The notes: generated by a model from the sequence alone, not told the origin. A DNA stretch of 57,524 nucleotides from CAYTTR01 sp964440805 (GCA_964440805.1 CAYTTR010000014.1:1-57524), one strand, 5' to 3'. Positions 43,904-52,950 are shown, numbered from the stretch's first letter. Made by a program: numbers and translations.

Positions 43904-44733
43904 AAGAACAACTCAATCAAATGCAAATTAAAGGGCAGTCTCTACCCGAAGATTTGAATGAAAGCGTATTCAATATTCTTTCCTCCTATGAAGCCCAGAT
44001 TCAGAGTATCGGAACAGTTTATGACACTTCTCAGCAGATCCTGGAGGCCTATCAAGATGTTCTCATCGACACAAAAAAGGAAAGGGAAGAGACAAATCTG
44101 GAATTAAGAGAGAAGCTGGCAAGAAATGAATCTCTCCGAAAAAAGGATTTTGACGCCATGATGGATACCATTCTTTCGGCTCAAACCGAAAGAGAAAAGG
44201 AAGTCAAAAATTTACTTGATCTTTATCTCAAGGAACAGAAAGAAATGGCACGAGCATTAAGAGAGAATTTGACAGGATTTAAAAAGCACCTGAAGAACGG
44301 CGAGGTCGAGAGAGTTAAAGAATTTCAGGATATGATCAGGCGTATCCTTTCCAATCAAGAGAGAAGAAAAGAAGAGGTTACTTCCAGGCTTAAAGAGCTC
44401 CAGAATGAACAAAAGCTGCTGGCAGCAAAACTTAAAGCTCTCCTGGAAAAAGGAAAGGAACTCAGAATAAAAGACCTCAGGAAGATGCTTAACGAATTTA
44501 AAGCTCAGCAAAAAGGGCGTATTTTTCACCGGGAAGAAAGAAGGGAAAAAATCAATCAACTGCTTGAAGATTTTAAGAAGAGAAGAACAGGAATAATGAA
44601 TATCAGGAGTGATCCAGGAACAAAGGAAAGTTTCCAAAAATCCAGCTTAGCGGAAAAACATAACCCTTTTGGAAAGACTTCTGTCGGAAATAAATCTGCC
44701 GATAATGAGGATTTCCAAACAGGGATATTATAG
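43900..44733 (+). CDS. Coiled-coil gas-vesicle-island protein with three long repeats
   Basis: A 277-residue, highly charged helical protein, not recognised by family. Residues 19-51 form an N-terminal unit (VFNILSSYEAQIQSIGTVYD) shared with the next gene product. Residues about 60-230 hold three similar units aligned on KKDFDAMMDTIL (81-92), VKEFQDMIRRIL (139-150) and IKDLRKMLNEF (190-200). The tail is polar. The frame opens at 43828, but ATG 43900 has AGGAAGGAAA before it and starts the conserved part. A role as a vesicle-coating or scaffold protein is inferred from context. Confidence 0.7.
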   Translation: MKEQLNQMQIKGQSLPEDLNESVFNILSSYEAQIQSIGTVYDTSQQILEAYQDVLIDTKKEREETNLELREKLARNESLRKKDFDAMMDTILSAQTEREKEVKNLLDLYLKEQKEMARALRENLTGFKKHLKNGEVERVKEFQDMIRRILSNQERRKEEVTSRLKELQNEQKLLAAKLKALLEKGKELRIKDLRKMLNEFKAQQKGRIFHREERREKINQLLEDFKKRRTGIMNIRSDPGTKESFQKSSLAEKHNPFGKTSVGNKSADNEDFQTGIL

Positions 44734-44767
44734 ATGCACAAAAAGTGCAAAAAAAGGAGAAAAAAAA

Positions 44768-45664
44768 ATGGGATTGTCAAACGAGATTAAGAGAATGTGT
44801 GAGGATATCATTTCTTCCTATGACCAACGTGTAAAGGCCGTTGGAACAATTGTGAATGATGTCCATAGAACGCTGAATGGTTTTACTACTGAAAGGAAGA
44901 AAATGGCCGGAGAACAGGCTAAAAGCCTGGATGATTTTGTTAAGGAGCTAAGCGCTCACGTTGAAAAATTGAGGAAAAATGCAGATGTGTTTCTAAAGGA
45001 CCTCAAGAAAAAGCATAAAGAGATGAGCGAAGAACAAGCCAGAGCACTTAAAGATTTTGCCTTCGACCTGAGCAAGAATGTTGGCGAGAAAATAAAGGAA
45101 TTTGAAAAAGAGCATCGTTCCAGAACCGAGCAGCTCAGGGATAGCCTCAGAAAGAGCAGAAAAGACATTGAGACTTACGTAAAAAACAAACTCAAGGAGT
45201 TTTCTAAAGAGCGGTCCGATATGAGTACTGAGCTGAAAAAAGATCTCTCTAAATACGTAGCAGGCATCGCCAGTGAAACCGGAAAATTGCTTAATACTTT
45301 TGAAAAAGAAAGAAAAATGATGGGAGAGGAATTAAGAAGAATGTCAACCAACTGGAAAGCGATGAATGAGGCTATGGCTAAGAAAAGAGGTGCCGGGCAA
45401 AAAGTGGAGAAAGAAACAAAAGCAAGGTCAGTAAAAGAAGCGATCGAAGAAATGAAGTCTCAGAAAAAGAAGGAAAAGGCTCCAAGTATGGAAGCAAAGC
45501 TACTGGCTACAATTAACGAACACCCCAGAGGAATTACCCTTGGAGATGCAGCTGATTTATTGGATGTTGAAAGAATTATGTTGGCAAAATCATCCAGGAA
45601 GCTGATTGATGAAGGTAAAGTCCGAAAGGAAGGTAATCTATATTTCCCTATAGGTAGTAAATAA
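44768..45664 (+). CDS. GvpC-like 33-residue-repeat protein with C-terminal winged-helix-like domain
   Basis: A 298-residue protein. The N-terminal unit (7-39, EDIISSYDQRVKAVGTIVND) is shared with the preceding gene product. Residues 42-190 are amphipathic helical repeats. The recurring (M/R)-x2-E-x4-L motif falls at residues 46, 86, 119, 152 and 185, giving steps of 40, 33, 33 and 33. A 33-residue repeat is the hallmark of cyanobacterial GvpC, which straps the vesicle outside. Residues about 240-298 (LLATINEHPRGITLGDAADL) look like a winged helix. AAGGAG precedes ATG 44768. The GvpC relation is inference from period and context, not sequence identity. Confidence 0.7.
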   Translation: MGLSNEIKRMCEDIISSYDQRVKAVGTIVNDVHRTLNGFTTERKKMAGEQAKSLDDFVKELSAHVEKLRKNADVFLKDLKKKHKEMSEEQARALKDFAFDLSKNVGEKIKEFEKEHRSRTEQLRDSLRKSRKDIETYVKNKLKEFSKERSDMSTELKKDLSKYVAGIASETGKLLNTFEKERKMMGEELRRMSTNWKAMNEAMAKKRGAGQKVEKETKARSVKEAIEEMKSQKKKEKAPSMEAKLLATINEHPRGITLGDAADLLDVERIMLAKSSRKLIDEGKVRKEGNLYFPIGSK

Positions 45665-45693
45665 GTTTAAATGTCTATATTTAGCTTGAAAAT

Positions 45694-45752
45694 ACGCAAT
45701 GCAAGCGTTGGCGAAGCAACCTCAGTTTCATCTATCGCGGGTGGCAATGCGT
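45694..45752 (+). repeat. Hairpin element between the repeat-protein genes and gvpN
   Basis: ACGCAATGC (45694-45702) pairs with GCAATGCGT (45744-45752) with one mismatch; inside, GTTG-GCGAAG-CAAC forms a second hairpin. The whole 253-bp gap (45665-45917) holds no gene, and I found no GG-N10-GC promoter in it. It may be an mRNA processing or stability element. Confidence 0.4.
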
Positions 45753-45917
45753 CCATGAGAAATTAGTCAGATAAAATTTAAACAATCAGCGCAATAAACC
45801 CATGCTTATTGGAAGGGTAAATATAAAGATAAGGCCAATAGTAGATAGTTATATGAGGAAGTAAAAGGGAAGTAAATGAATGGGTTAAATAAAAAATCAT
45901 TCAGGAGGTGATCTTTG

Positions 45918-46829
45918 ATGATCAATGAAATGACTACAGTTCTTGAGCCTGCACCTCTGCAAGATTTTGTAGAGACAAAGTATATTAAAGAAGTTACCCA
46001 TAGAGCCCTTTCTTACATAAAAGCAGGTTTTCCTATCCACTTTAGAGGTGGTTCTGGTACTGGAAAGACTACACTCGCAATGCACCTTGCAAGCAAAATC
46101 AAAAGGCCGGTGGTAATGATTCACGGAGATGAAGAGTTTACCACTTCTGACCTTGTAGGTGGGGAATATGGCTATAGAATCCGTCGAGTTGTAGATCGCT
46201 TCGTTTCAAGAGTATTGAAGACAGAAGAGGACATGGTAAAGCGCTGGGTGGATAACCGTTTAACTGTAGCCTGCAAATATGGGCTTACCCTGATCTATGA
46301 TGAGTTTACACGTTCACGGCCGGAGGCAAATAATATTCTTCTTTCAATTTTGCAGGAGAAAATGATGGATTTGCCCGTTGGAAGAGGAGGTGAAGAACAA
46401 TATTTAAAGGTTCACCCCCAATTTACAGCCATTTTCACCAGCAACCCAGAAGAATATGCTGGAGTCCATAGAAGTCAGGACGCCTTAAGGGATAGAATGG
46501 TCACCATGGATCTTGATCATTTTGACTGCGAAACAGAAGTGGCTATCACCAGGGCAAAATCCGGGATTTCCAGGCAAGAGGCCAGAACGATTGTTAACAT
46601 TGTAAGAGGCTTAAGAGAATCGGGGAAATGTGAATTTTCACCCACAATCCGGGGATGCATTATGATTGCCAGGGCTCTTAAAGTTCAGAGAATTACTCCA
46701 AAAAGTTCCAACGGGGCTTTCACTCAGATCTGCCTGGATATACTGGGCTCTGAAACAAGCAGAGTTGGTTCAAAAACGAATCAAGCCCGTGTTAGAGAAA
46801 TAATTATGGAGTTGACGAAAAACTATTAA
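45918..46829 (+). CDS. gvpN: Gas vesicle AAA ATPase GvpN
   Basis: A 303-residue MoxR-type AAA+ ATPase needed for vesicle growth. Walker A is GGSGTGKTTL with K50, Walker B is LIYDEFTRSRPEANN (about 113-127), and FTSNPEEYAGVH is the GvpN signature. AGGAGGTG lies 7 nt before ATG 45918, so this start is preferred over TTG 45915. Length is normal. Confidence 0.95.
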   Translation: MINEMTTVLEPAPLQDFVETKYIKEVTHRALSYIKAGFPIHFRGGSGTGKTTLAMHLASKIKRPVVMIHGDEEFTTSDLVGGEYGYRIRRVVDRFVSRVLKTEEDMVKRWVDNRLTVACKYGLTLIYDEFTRSRPEANNILLSILQEKMMDLPVGRGGEEQYLKVHPQFTAIFTSNPEEYAGVHRSQDALRDRMVTMDLDHFDCETEVAITRAKSGISRQEARTIVNIVRGLRESGKCEFSPTIRGCIMIARALKVQRITPKSSNGAFTQICLDILGSETSRVGSKTNQARVREIIMELTKNY

Positions 46830-46848
46830 ATAAATAAGGAAAAGGAAA

Positions 46849-47163
46849 ATGTTGAAAAAAACGTCTGAAATCAATAGGCTAAGGGATATAAAAACTCTAC
46901 AAAGTTCAAAGAGAAGGTCTATTCCCCGCGTGGAAAGTTCAATATATCTTGACCTGTATATGCTACGAAAAGAAAAGGAAAGGCTGGAAAAGGAACTTTT
47001 TGTGCTGAATAAAAAAAGAAAGAACATTGAAAAAAGGTTGCAGGCAATCTCGGTTGAAAAGGCCGAATTAGAAAGAACAGAAGTCAAAAAGCGAGAAGCC
47101 AGTTGCAGAGGATTAAAGCCAGCCTCAAAGAAAGAGTGGAGAACAATATCTATAGAATATTGA
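46849..47163 (+). CDS. Small coiled-coil gas-vesicle-cluster protein, unknown function
   Basis: A 104-residue basic protein with a central coiled coil (about residues 38-80, LRKEKERLEKELFVLNKKRK). It sits between gvpN and gvpH with good spacing and AAGGAAAAGG upstream. I do not recognise the family; small coiled-coil proteins accompany gvp genes in other bacteria. Confidence 0.6.
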   Translation: MLKKTSEINRLRDIKTLQSSKRRSIPRVESSIYLDLYMLRKEKERLEKELFVLNKKRKNIEKRLQAISVEKAELERTEVKKREASCRGLKPASKKEWRTISIEY

Positions 47164-47232
47164 GCAATTGGGTAACAATTATTCTTGAGCAGCATATACC
47201 CAAGAGATAGAATTTAAAAAGGAGGTCGGCAA

Positions 47233-47772
47233 ATGACCAGGAAAAAAGAAAAAGAATTTGAGAAAGAAATAGATATTGATTTAGGGATAGCCAAGTTCAG
47301 TCTGGGAAGTCTATTCAGGGGCATTGAGAAATTAATAGACCTTGCTGATGACCTCAAAGAGAAGGGCGGAGAAATAGGAAAGGAGGGAGAAATTGACCTG
47401 AGTCATCTTAGAGAAGGGATGAAAGGTGTTTTTGGTTTTTCCGTAAGAAGCTCGATGGGAGGAAAGCCTTTTGTTGAATCCTTTGGCAATATCAAGAAGA
47501 CCCCTGAAGGTTCGGTAGTGGTGGAAGAAGAAAGAGAACCCCTCACAGATGTGTTTGATGAGAAAAACGAGATTCTGGTTATATCAGAAATCCCCGGAGT
47601 TGAGGAAGAGGCTATAACAGTGGCTTTAAAAGGGAGCGATATATTAGAGATTTCGGCCGTCAGTAAAAACATGTCTTATCGCAAAGAAGTTCTTTTGCCC
47701 CTTCAAGTCAAGCAGGAAAACATTTCTTATCATTACAAAAATGGAATCTTACAAATAAAAATTAAAAAATGA
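47233..47772 (+). CDS. gvpH: Hsp20-type gas vesicle protein GvpH
   Basis: A 179-residue small heat-shock protein. The N-terminal half (IAKFSLGSLFRGIEKLIDLA) is the GvpH-specific part, and the C-terminal 90 residues are an alpha-crystallin domain (PLTDVFDEKNEILVISEIPG, SYHYKNGILQIKIKK). It probably keeps Gvp proteins soluble. AAGGAGGT precedes it. Its stop overlaps the Cdc48 gene start (ATGA). Confidence 0.9.
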   Translation: MTRKKEKEFEKEIDIDLGIAKFSLGSLFRGIEKLIDLADDLKEKGGEIGKEGEIDLSHLREGMKGVFGFSVRSSMGGKPFVESFGNIKKTPEGSVVVEEEREPLTDVFDEKNEILVISEIPGVEEEAITVALKGSDILEISAVSKNMSYRKEVLLPLQVKQENISYHYKNGILQIKIKK

Positions 47773-49937
47773 AAAAAAACAGCCAAAGCCTGGTTCTGAA
47801 AGTAAAAGAAGCTCTACCAAGAGATGTTGGCCGCGCTATAGCCAGGATTGATCCAGAAGATATGAAAGTTCTTGGGTTGGAAGTGGGTGAAATTATTGAA
47901 ATAGAAGGCAAAAGAAAAACTGCCGCCAAGGTGATGCCCTGTTATTCTGAAGACAGGGGCAAAGCAATAATACAGATGGATGGAATATCAAGAGAAAATG
48001 CCCAGACCGGACTTGATGAAAAGGTGACAATATTTAAAACAAACTGTAAATCCGCCAATAAAATCACGCTTCTACCCATAACTGTTTCCAGTCTTCTTCA
48101 GAGGGAAAAGGACATTAGGTATATCGGCTCTCTAATTGAAGGACTCCCTGTTACTTCTGGAGATAAAGTCAGGGTTACTCTTTTTGGCTCAAGGGCCTGC
48201 GAATTCAAAGTGATGGATACTTTTCCTGCAGGAACAGTCCAAGTAGGAGCAACTACTTTAATCCGGATAAAAATAAAAGAGACAGGGGAAAGCAGGCCGA
48301 CAAAAATTTTGTACGAGGATATAGGCGGATTGGGCTCCCAAATTCAAAGAATTAGAGAAATGATTGAACTTCCTCTGAAATATCCGGAAGTATTCGAGAG
48401 ATTGGGCATCGAACCTCCCAAGGGGGTTTTACTCTATGGACCGCCTGGCACTGGAAAAACTTTAATTGCCCGCGCCGTGGTCAATGAAACCGAAGCCTAT
48501 TTTACCCATATTTCAGGCCCTGAGGTTATGGGTAAGTTTTATGGAGAAAGCGAAGCACGTCTGAGAAGCGTGTTTGAAGATGCCCAGAATCATACCCCAG
48601 CCATAATCTTTATCGATGAGATAGACGCCATTGCGCCAAAAAGAGAAGAGATGGGTGGAGAAAAACAGGTAGAACGGAGAGTCGTAGCTCAGCTTTTGGC
48701 TTTAATGGATGGATTAGAATCTCGAGGGCAGATAATTGTAATCGGAGCGACCAACATTCCCCATACTCTTGATCCGGCATTGAGAAGGCCCGGTCGGTTT
48801 GACAGAGAGATTTCCGTTCCCATTCCGGATAAGAATGGGAGGTTAGAGATACTACAGATTCATACCCGAGGAATGCCCTTGGCCAATAATGTCGACCTGG
48901 AAAAATTAGCTGAGATTACTCATGGTTTTGTTGGCGCTGATTTGGAGGCCCTGGCCAGAGAGGCAGCAATGGCAGCCCTTCGCAGTATTCTCCCCAAGAT
49001 CGATTTTGAGATGGCAGATATACCATATGAGATTTTACTAAAATTAGAAGTAACAATGGATAATTTCATAGAGGCAATGAAGGAAGTCGAGCCCTCAGCG
49101 ATCAGGGAATTCTTTGTTGAAGTGCCGGATGTCAAATGGGAAGATGTGGGCGGGCTTGATAATATAAAAGAAGAACTTAAAGAAGCAGTAGAATGGCCGC
49201 TGAAATATTCTGATGTGTTTAAAAAAGCTAAGACAAATCCTCCCAAAGGAATTTTCCTCTATGGCTCGCCAGGCACAGGAAAGACTTTACTAGCTAAAGC
49301 AGTTGCCAATGAAAGCGGCCTTAATTTCATCTCTGTCAAGGGTCCTTCTCTTATTTCCAGGTATGTTGGAGAGAGTGAAAGGGCTATTCGGGAAATCTTC
49401 AAAAAAGCAAAACAGGCCTCACCGACAATTCTATTTTTCGATGAAATAGAATCACTCGCTCCTCTCAGAGGAAGAGGTGAAACTTCAGGATATGTTACAG
49501 ATAGAGTAATTTCACAAATTTTAACTGAGATGGACGGTATCGAGGAGCTCAAAGGAGTTATTGTTTTAGCAGCAACCAACAGAATAGATTTAGTTGACCC
49601 TGCTCTTCTTCGGAGCGGAAGATTCGATCTTCTCCTTCAACTGCCGATGCCCGATCAGGTTTCAAGGAAAAAAATATTTAAAATACACCTTAAAAGTAAA
49701 CCTCTGGCCGAAGATTTTGATTTAAAAAGATTGGCCCGGGAAACAGAAGGCAAAACAGGCGCTGATATCGAATTTATTTGCCGCAAAGCGGCAATGCTGG
49801 CTATTCGAGAATTCATTGAAGATGAAAATCAACTCTCCAGGAAAATAACTTCCTCAAGAATTGAAAGTAAGGAATATGAAAACCTGAAAATTTCAAGCAA
49901 TCATTTTGAAGAAGCTCTTAAATTGGTTAAAGAATAA
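47769..49937 (+). CDS. Cdc48/VAT-type AAA+ ATPase
   Basis: A 722-residue double-AAA protein with the archaeal-type layout: N domain (about 5-180, double-psi barrel, LPRDVGRAIARIDPEDMKVL), D1 with Walker A GPPGTGKT at about 224 and FIDEIDAIAPKREE, and D2 with GSPGTGKT at about 497, FFDEIESLAPLRG and the arginine-finger region. It unfolds or pulls apart protein complexes. Translational overlap with gvpH ties it to vesicle assembly. Cdc48 proteins are typical of archaea and scattered in bacteria, so it may have been acquired by transfer. It could disassemble vesicles or mis-assembled GvpA. Confidence 0.93.
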   Translation: MKKNSQSLVLKVKEALPRDVGRAIARIDPEDMKVLGLEVGEIIEIEGKRKTAAKVMPCYSEDRGKAIIQMDGISRENAQTGLDEKVTIFKTNCKSANKITLLPITVSSLLQREKDIRYIGSLIEGLPVTSGDKVRVTLFGSRACEFKVMDTFPAGTVQVGATTLIRIKIKETGESRPTKILYEDIGGLGSQIQRIREMIELPLKYPEVFERLGIEPPKGVLLYGPPGTGKTLIARAVVNETEAYFTHISGPEVMGKFYGESEARLRSVFEDAQNHTPAIIFIDEIDAIAPKREEMGGEKQVERRVVAQLLALMDGLESRGQIIVIGATNIPHTLDPALRRPGRFDREISVPIPDKNGRLEILQIHTRGMPLANNVDLEKLAEITHGFVGADLEALAREAAMAALRSILPKIDFEMADIPYEILLKLEVTMDNFIEAMKEVEPSAIREFFVEVPDVKWEDVGGLDNIKEELKEAVEWPLKYSDVFKKAKTNPPKGIFLYGSPGTGKTLLAKAVANESGLNFISVKGPSLISRYVGESERAIREIFKKAKQASPTILFFDEIESLAPLRGRGETSGYVTDRVISQILTEMDGIEELKGVIVLAATNRIDLVDPALLRSGRFDLLLQLPMPDQVSRKKIFKIHLKSKPLAEDFDLKRLARETEGKTGADIEFICRKAAMLAIREFIEDENQLSRKITSSRIESKEYENLKISSNHFEEALKLVKE

Positions 49938-49939
49938 AC

Positions 49940-51064
49940 ATGGAGGAAAGCGAGAAAAATAACAGGAAAAATATCATGGCGGAAAAAGGTAAATACATTT
50001 ACGGAATCATCAATCTTAAAAATAATTCTTTTGATTCTCATGGAATAAATATACAGGCAGAGGGTTTTTCATTCACCGATAAAGGAGCTAAATTTTCTAA
50101 TTCGGTTTATACCATTCCTCATCAGGACATAACAGCCGTGGTAAGCGACTCTGAAATTAGAAATTATCTCCAGCTTCCCAGGGATGTTCTGGCAAAGTTT
50201 TTGCTCAGACATCAAAAAATTATAGAAAATATAATGAACTCCGGATTGTCAGTCATCCCTATGAAACTGGGCACATATGCCAGAAATGAAGCTGAAATCA
50301 AATTTATTCTGAATAAGGGATATACCCTGATTCAGAACATTTTCCAAAAAGTAAATGGCAAAATAGAAATTGATGTTGTTGCCTCCTGGAATGATTTCGC
50401 CTCAGTTCTCAAAGAAATCGGCGAGGAAAAAGAAATAAAAGAATATAAAGAAAAATTATTGGCCGCCACTCAAAAAATCACCGTTGATGATAAGATGAAA
50501 ATTGGATTTATGATGAAAAAAGCCCTGGATGAAAAAAGAGAAAAATATGCTTCCAGGATTCATAATGTTCTCAAAGGAAGGTGCTATGACCTCAAAAAAC
50601 ATGAACTCATGGATGATAAAATGGTTATTAACACCGCCTTTTTAATTGATAAAGCCAGAGAAAAGGAATTCGGGAGAGCCATAGTTGAGCTTAATCATGA
50701 ATTTGAAGAAATGTTGAACTTCAGGTGTGTTGGGCCACTCCCCTCTTATAGTTTCTATACTCTGGAAATAGAGAAGATTCAATTTAAAGATATCCAATGG
50801 GCAAGAAAAAAATTGAAAATTATAAATGATTTTGCCACTAGAGATGAGATGAAAAAATCTTACCAGAGAGCAGCCTTTTCTTACCACCCTGATAAAAACC
50901 CTGATACACCAGGTATAGAAAAAGAATTTAATGAAATAAATAAGGCTTATAAAATCCTTATTAACTACTGTGAGGCGTGCGAACGGGTAGGTAAGACAGA
51001 GAGTTGCTCTTTTAAAGAAGGAGAGATTAAAAAGAATGCAGTTTTGTTAAGGGTAAAAGAGTAA
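49940..51064 (+). CDS. GvpF/GvpL family protein with C-terminal J-domain
   Basis: A 374-residue protein. Residues about 14-275 are a GvpF/L domain (GKYIYGIINLKN, SVIPMKLGTYARNE, NTAFLIDKAREKEF). Residues about 285-345 form a J-domain (TRDEMKKSYQRAAFSYHPDK) with the HPD tripeptide at 316-318, the motif that stimulates Hsp70. A short cysteine-containing tail follows (CEACERVGKTESC). An alternative start is ATG 49976, where the family usually begins. The fusion implies that Hsp70 is recruited to vesicle assembly. Confidence 0.88.
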   Translation: MEESEKNNRKNIMAEKGKYIYGIINLKNNSFDSHGINIQAEGFSFTDKGAKFSNSVYTIPHQDITAVVSDSEIRNYLQLPRDVLAKFLLRHQKIIENIMNSGLSVIPMKLGTYARNEAEIKFILNKGYTLIQNIFQKVNGKIEIDVVASWNDFASVLKEIGEEKEIKEYKEKLLAATQKITVDDKMKIGFMMKKALDEKREKYASRIHNVLKGRCYDLKKHELMDDKMVINTAFLIDKAREKEFGRAIVELNHEFEEMLNFRCVGPLPSYSFYTLEIEKIQFKDIQWARKKLKIINDFATRDEMKKSYQRAAFSYHPDKNPDTPGIEKEFNEINKAYKILINYCEACERVGKTESCSFKEGEIKKNAVLLRVKE

Positions 51065-51065
51065 A

Positions 51066-51866
51066 ATGGGAAAAGAGGGAAATTATATCTATTGCATTAT
51101 TGAGACAAGGCAGGAGAGGAATTTTGGCCCCATTGGAGTCGGGGATAGAGGTGATGAGGTCTTAACTATCGGCTATAACGACCTGAGCATGGTTATCAGC
51201 AAACACCCTCTGACTAAGTTTACCCTTAGCTCTGAAAATTTTCTCGCTCACGAGATAGTTATTGAAGAAGTGATGAAAGAGTTCGATGGAGTGCTCCCGG
51301 TTAGATTCGGCACCATTGCTTCCAGTACTGATGAGATCAGGAATCTGCTCGATAGAAGGTACAGGGAATTCAAAAATTCTCTGAAGGGCATGGATCACAA
51401 GATAGAGCTGGGCGTCAAAGGAATATGGAGAAACATAAAAGTAATTTTCAAAGAAATTGAAGATGAGAATAATGAAATACAGAAGCAAAAAATGAAAATT
51501 CTTAAAGGCATGAGAAAAAAAACTTCCAGCAATAAGAGAGAATTTTATAGCTTAAATTACGTGAAAGCAGAGATTGGCAGGGCTGTTCAGGAAGCCCTGG
51601 AAAGGAAAAAAGAAGAAGAGTCTGAAAATTTCGTGGAAATCCTGAGAAAAATTTCGATTGATTACAGACTTAATAAAACCTCAGGTAATGAAATGTTCAT
51701 GAACGCAGCATTTTTAGTTGATAAAGGGAGAGAGAAAGAATTTGACAACATAATGGATGATTTGAGCAGAGAGCATGAAGAGAGAATAAAATTCGTATAC
51801 ACAGGCCCTTTGCCTGTTTTCAATTTTGTGAATATAGTCATTTATCCTGAAGAGTGGGAGAAATAG
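51066..51866 (+). CDS. GvpF/GvpL family protein, copy 2
   Basis: A 266-residue GvpF/L protein. It starts GNYIYCIIETRQERNFGPIG, has VLPVRFGTIASSTDEIRNLL and NAAFLVDKGREKEFD, and ends VYTGPLPVFNFVNIVI. These proteins bind GvpA and act in nucleation. It begins 1 bp after the J-domain fusion gene. Confidence 0.93.
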   Translation: MGKEGNYIYCIIETRQERNFGPIGVGDRGDEVLTIGYNDLSMVISKHPLTKFTLSSENFLAHEIVIEEVMKEFDGVLPVRFGTIASSTDEIRNLLDRRYREFKNSLKGMDHKIELGVKGIWRNIKVIFKEIEDENNEIQKQKMKILKGMRKKTSSNKREFYSLNYVKAEIGRAVQEALERKKEEESENFVEILRKISIDYRLNKTSGNEMFMNAAFLVDKGREKEFDNIMDDLSREHEERIKFVYTGPLPVFNFVNIVIYPEEWEK

Positions 51867-51929
51867 ATTGAAAATTAAGGGGAGAATTTTTTTGTTTCAA
51901 AAGAAAAAACTGGCAGAAGAGGTAGAATC

Positions 51930-52685
51930 TTGAAAGAAGGCAAATATATTTACTGCATTGCTGAACTGGATCAATTGCGAACTTTCGACCAGATAGGAAT
52001 TGGAGACCGGGGAGATAAAATCCATACAATCTGCTACAAGAACATCGCTGCTGTAGTAAGCAATTCACCTGTAATAAAATATTCAGTCTCAAGAGAAAAT
52101 ACCATCGTTCATAGCAGAGCTATTGAAAGAGTAATGGTGGAATATCCGGTTTTACCGGTGCGATTTGCCACAATCGCTGAAAGTGAAGAGATGGTAAAGA
52201 ATATACTCGAGAGAGAGTACGAACGATTCATTGATTTATTAAAAATCATAAAAGGCAAAAAGGAACTCGGGCTTAAAGCCATCTTCATCGAAAAAGTTGT
52301 TTATAAGGAGATTATGGATAAATATGAAGATATAAAGTTACTTCAACAAAAACTTGCTGTCCTTCCTCCGGAAAAAACTTTTTACGAGCGGATGAAAATT
52401 GGTGAAATGGTTGAATCGGCTTTAAAAAAAGAAAAAGAAATTTACAAGAAAGATATTTTGAGCTTACTCTCCCCTCTGGCAGTAGAAATAAAATTAAATA
52501 ACTCTTATGGAGAGCTGATGATTCTCAATGCTGCCTTTCTGGTCGAAGAAGCTAAGGAACCGGAATTTGACCAGAATGTTCAGGAAATCTCTCAAAAATA
52601 TGAGAATAAAGTGAAGTTTAAATATGTCGGGACCTTACCACCTTTCAATTTTGTTAATCTGGTAATTGAGACAGGAGAATATTGA
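51930..52685 (+). CDS. GvpF/GvpL family protein, copy 3
   Basis: A 251-residue GvpF/L protein with the TTG start at 51930 (AGAGG upstream). GKYIYCIAELDQLRTFDQIG, LPVRFATIAESEEMV, NAAFLVEEAKEPEFD and YVGTLPPFNFVNLVI are the family blocks. It is closest to copy 2 by the N-terminal GIGDRGD motif, suggesting a recent duplication. Confidence 0.92.
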   Translation: MKEGKYIYCIAELDQLRTFDQIGIGDRGDKIHTICYKNIAAVVSNSPVIKYSVSRENTIVHSRAIERVMVEYPVLPVRFATIAESEEMVKNILEREYERFIDLLKIIKGKKELGLKAIFIEKVVYKEIMDKYEDIKLLQQKLAVLPPEKTFYERMKIGEMVESALKKEKEIYKKDILSLLSPLAVEIKLNNSYGELMILNAAFLVEEAKEPEFDQNVQEISQKYENKVKFKYVGTLPPFNFVNLVIETGEY

Positions 52686-52686
52686 G

Positions 52687-52923
52687 TTGTTTCTAATTGA
52701 CAATATATTGCTTGCGCCATTAAAAAGTGTAATCTGGGTTGCCAGAAAAATTGATGAAGTTGTAGAAAAGGAATTGTTTGATAAAGGTCAGATTAAAGAA
52801 AGACTTATGGAATTGCAATTACAACTTGAATTAGGTGAGATAAGTGAAGAAGAATTTAACAGGCAGGAGGAGGAACTTTTAGCACGATTGGATGCCATTA
52901 TAAAAACAACAGAAAAAGACTAA
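52687..52923 (+). CDS. gvpG: Gas vesicle protein GvpG
   Basis: A 78-residue protein with the GvpG signature FLIDNILLAPLKSVIWVARK and a C-terminal acidic helix with ISEEEFNRQEEELLARLD. The frame is open from 52666, but TTG 52687 matches the family N-terminus and has GGAG about 10 nt upstream. It lies 1 bp after the gvpF copy 3 stop. Confidence 0.92.
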   Translation: MFLIDNILLAPLKSVIWVARKIDEVVEKELFDKGQIKERLMELQLQLELGEISEEEFNRQEEELLARLDAIIKTTEKD

Positions 52924-52950
52924 AAAAAGATTAAAATAGGAGGCCTCAAA

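Noticed and set aside
45665..45917. A third sigma-54 promoter upstream of gvpN
   Set aside because: TTGGCG and GTGGCA occur, but in neither case does GC follow at the required 10-bp distance.
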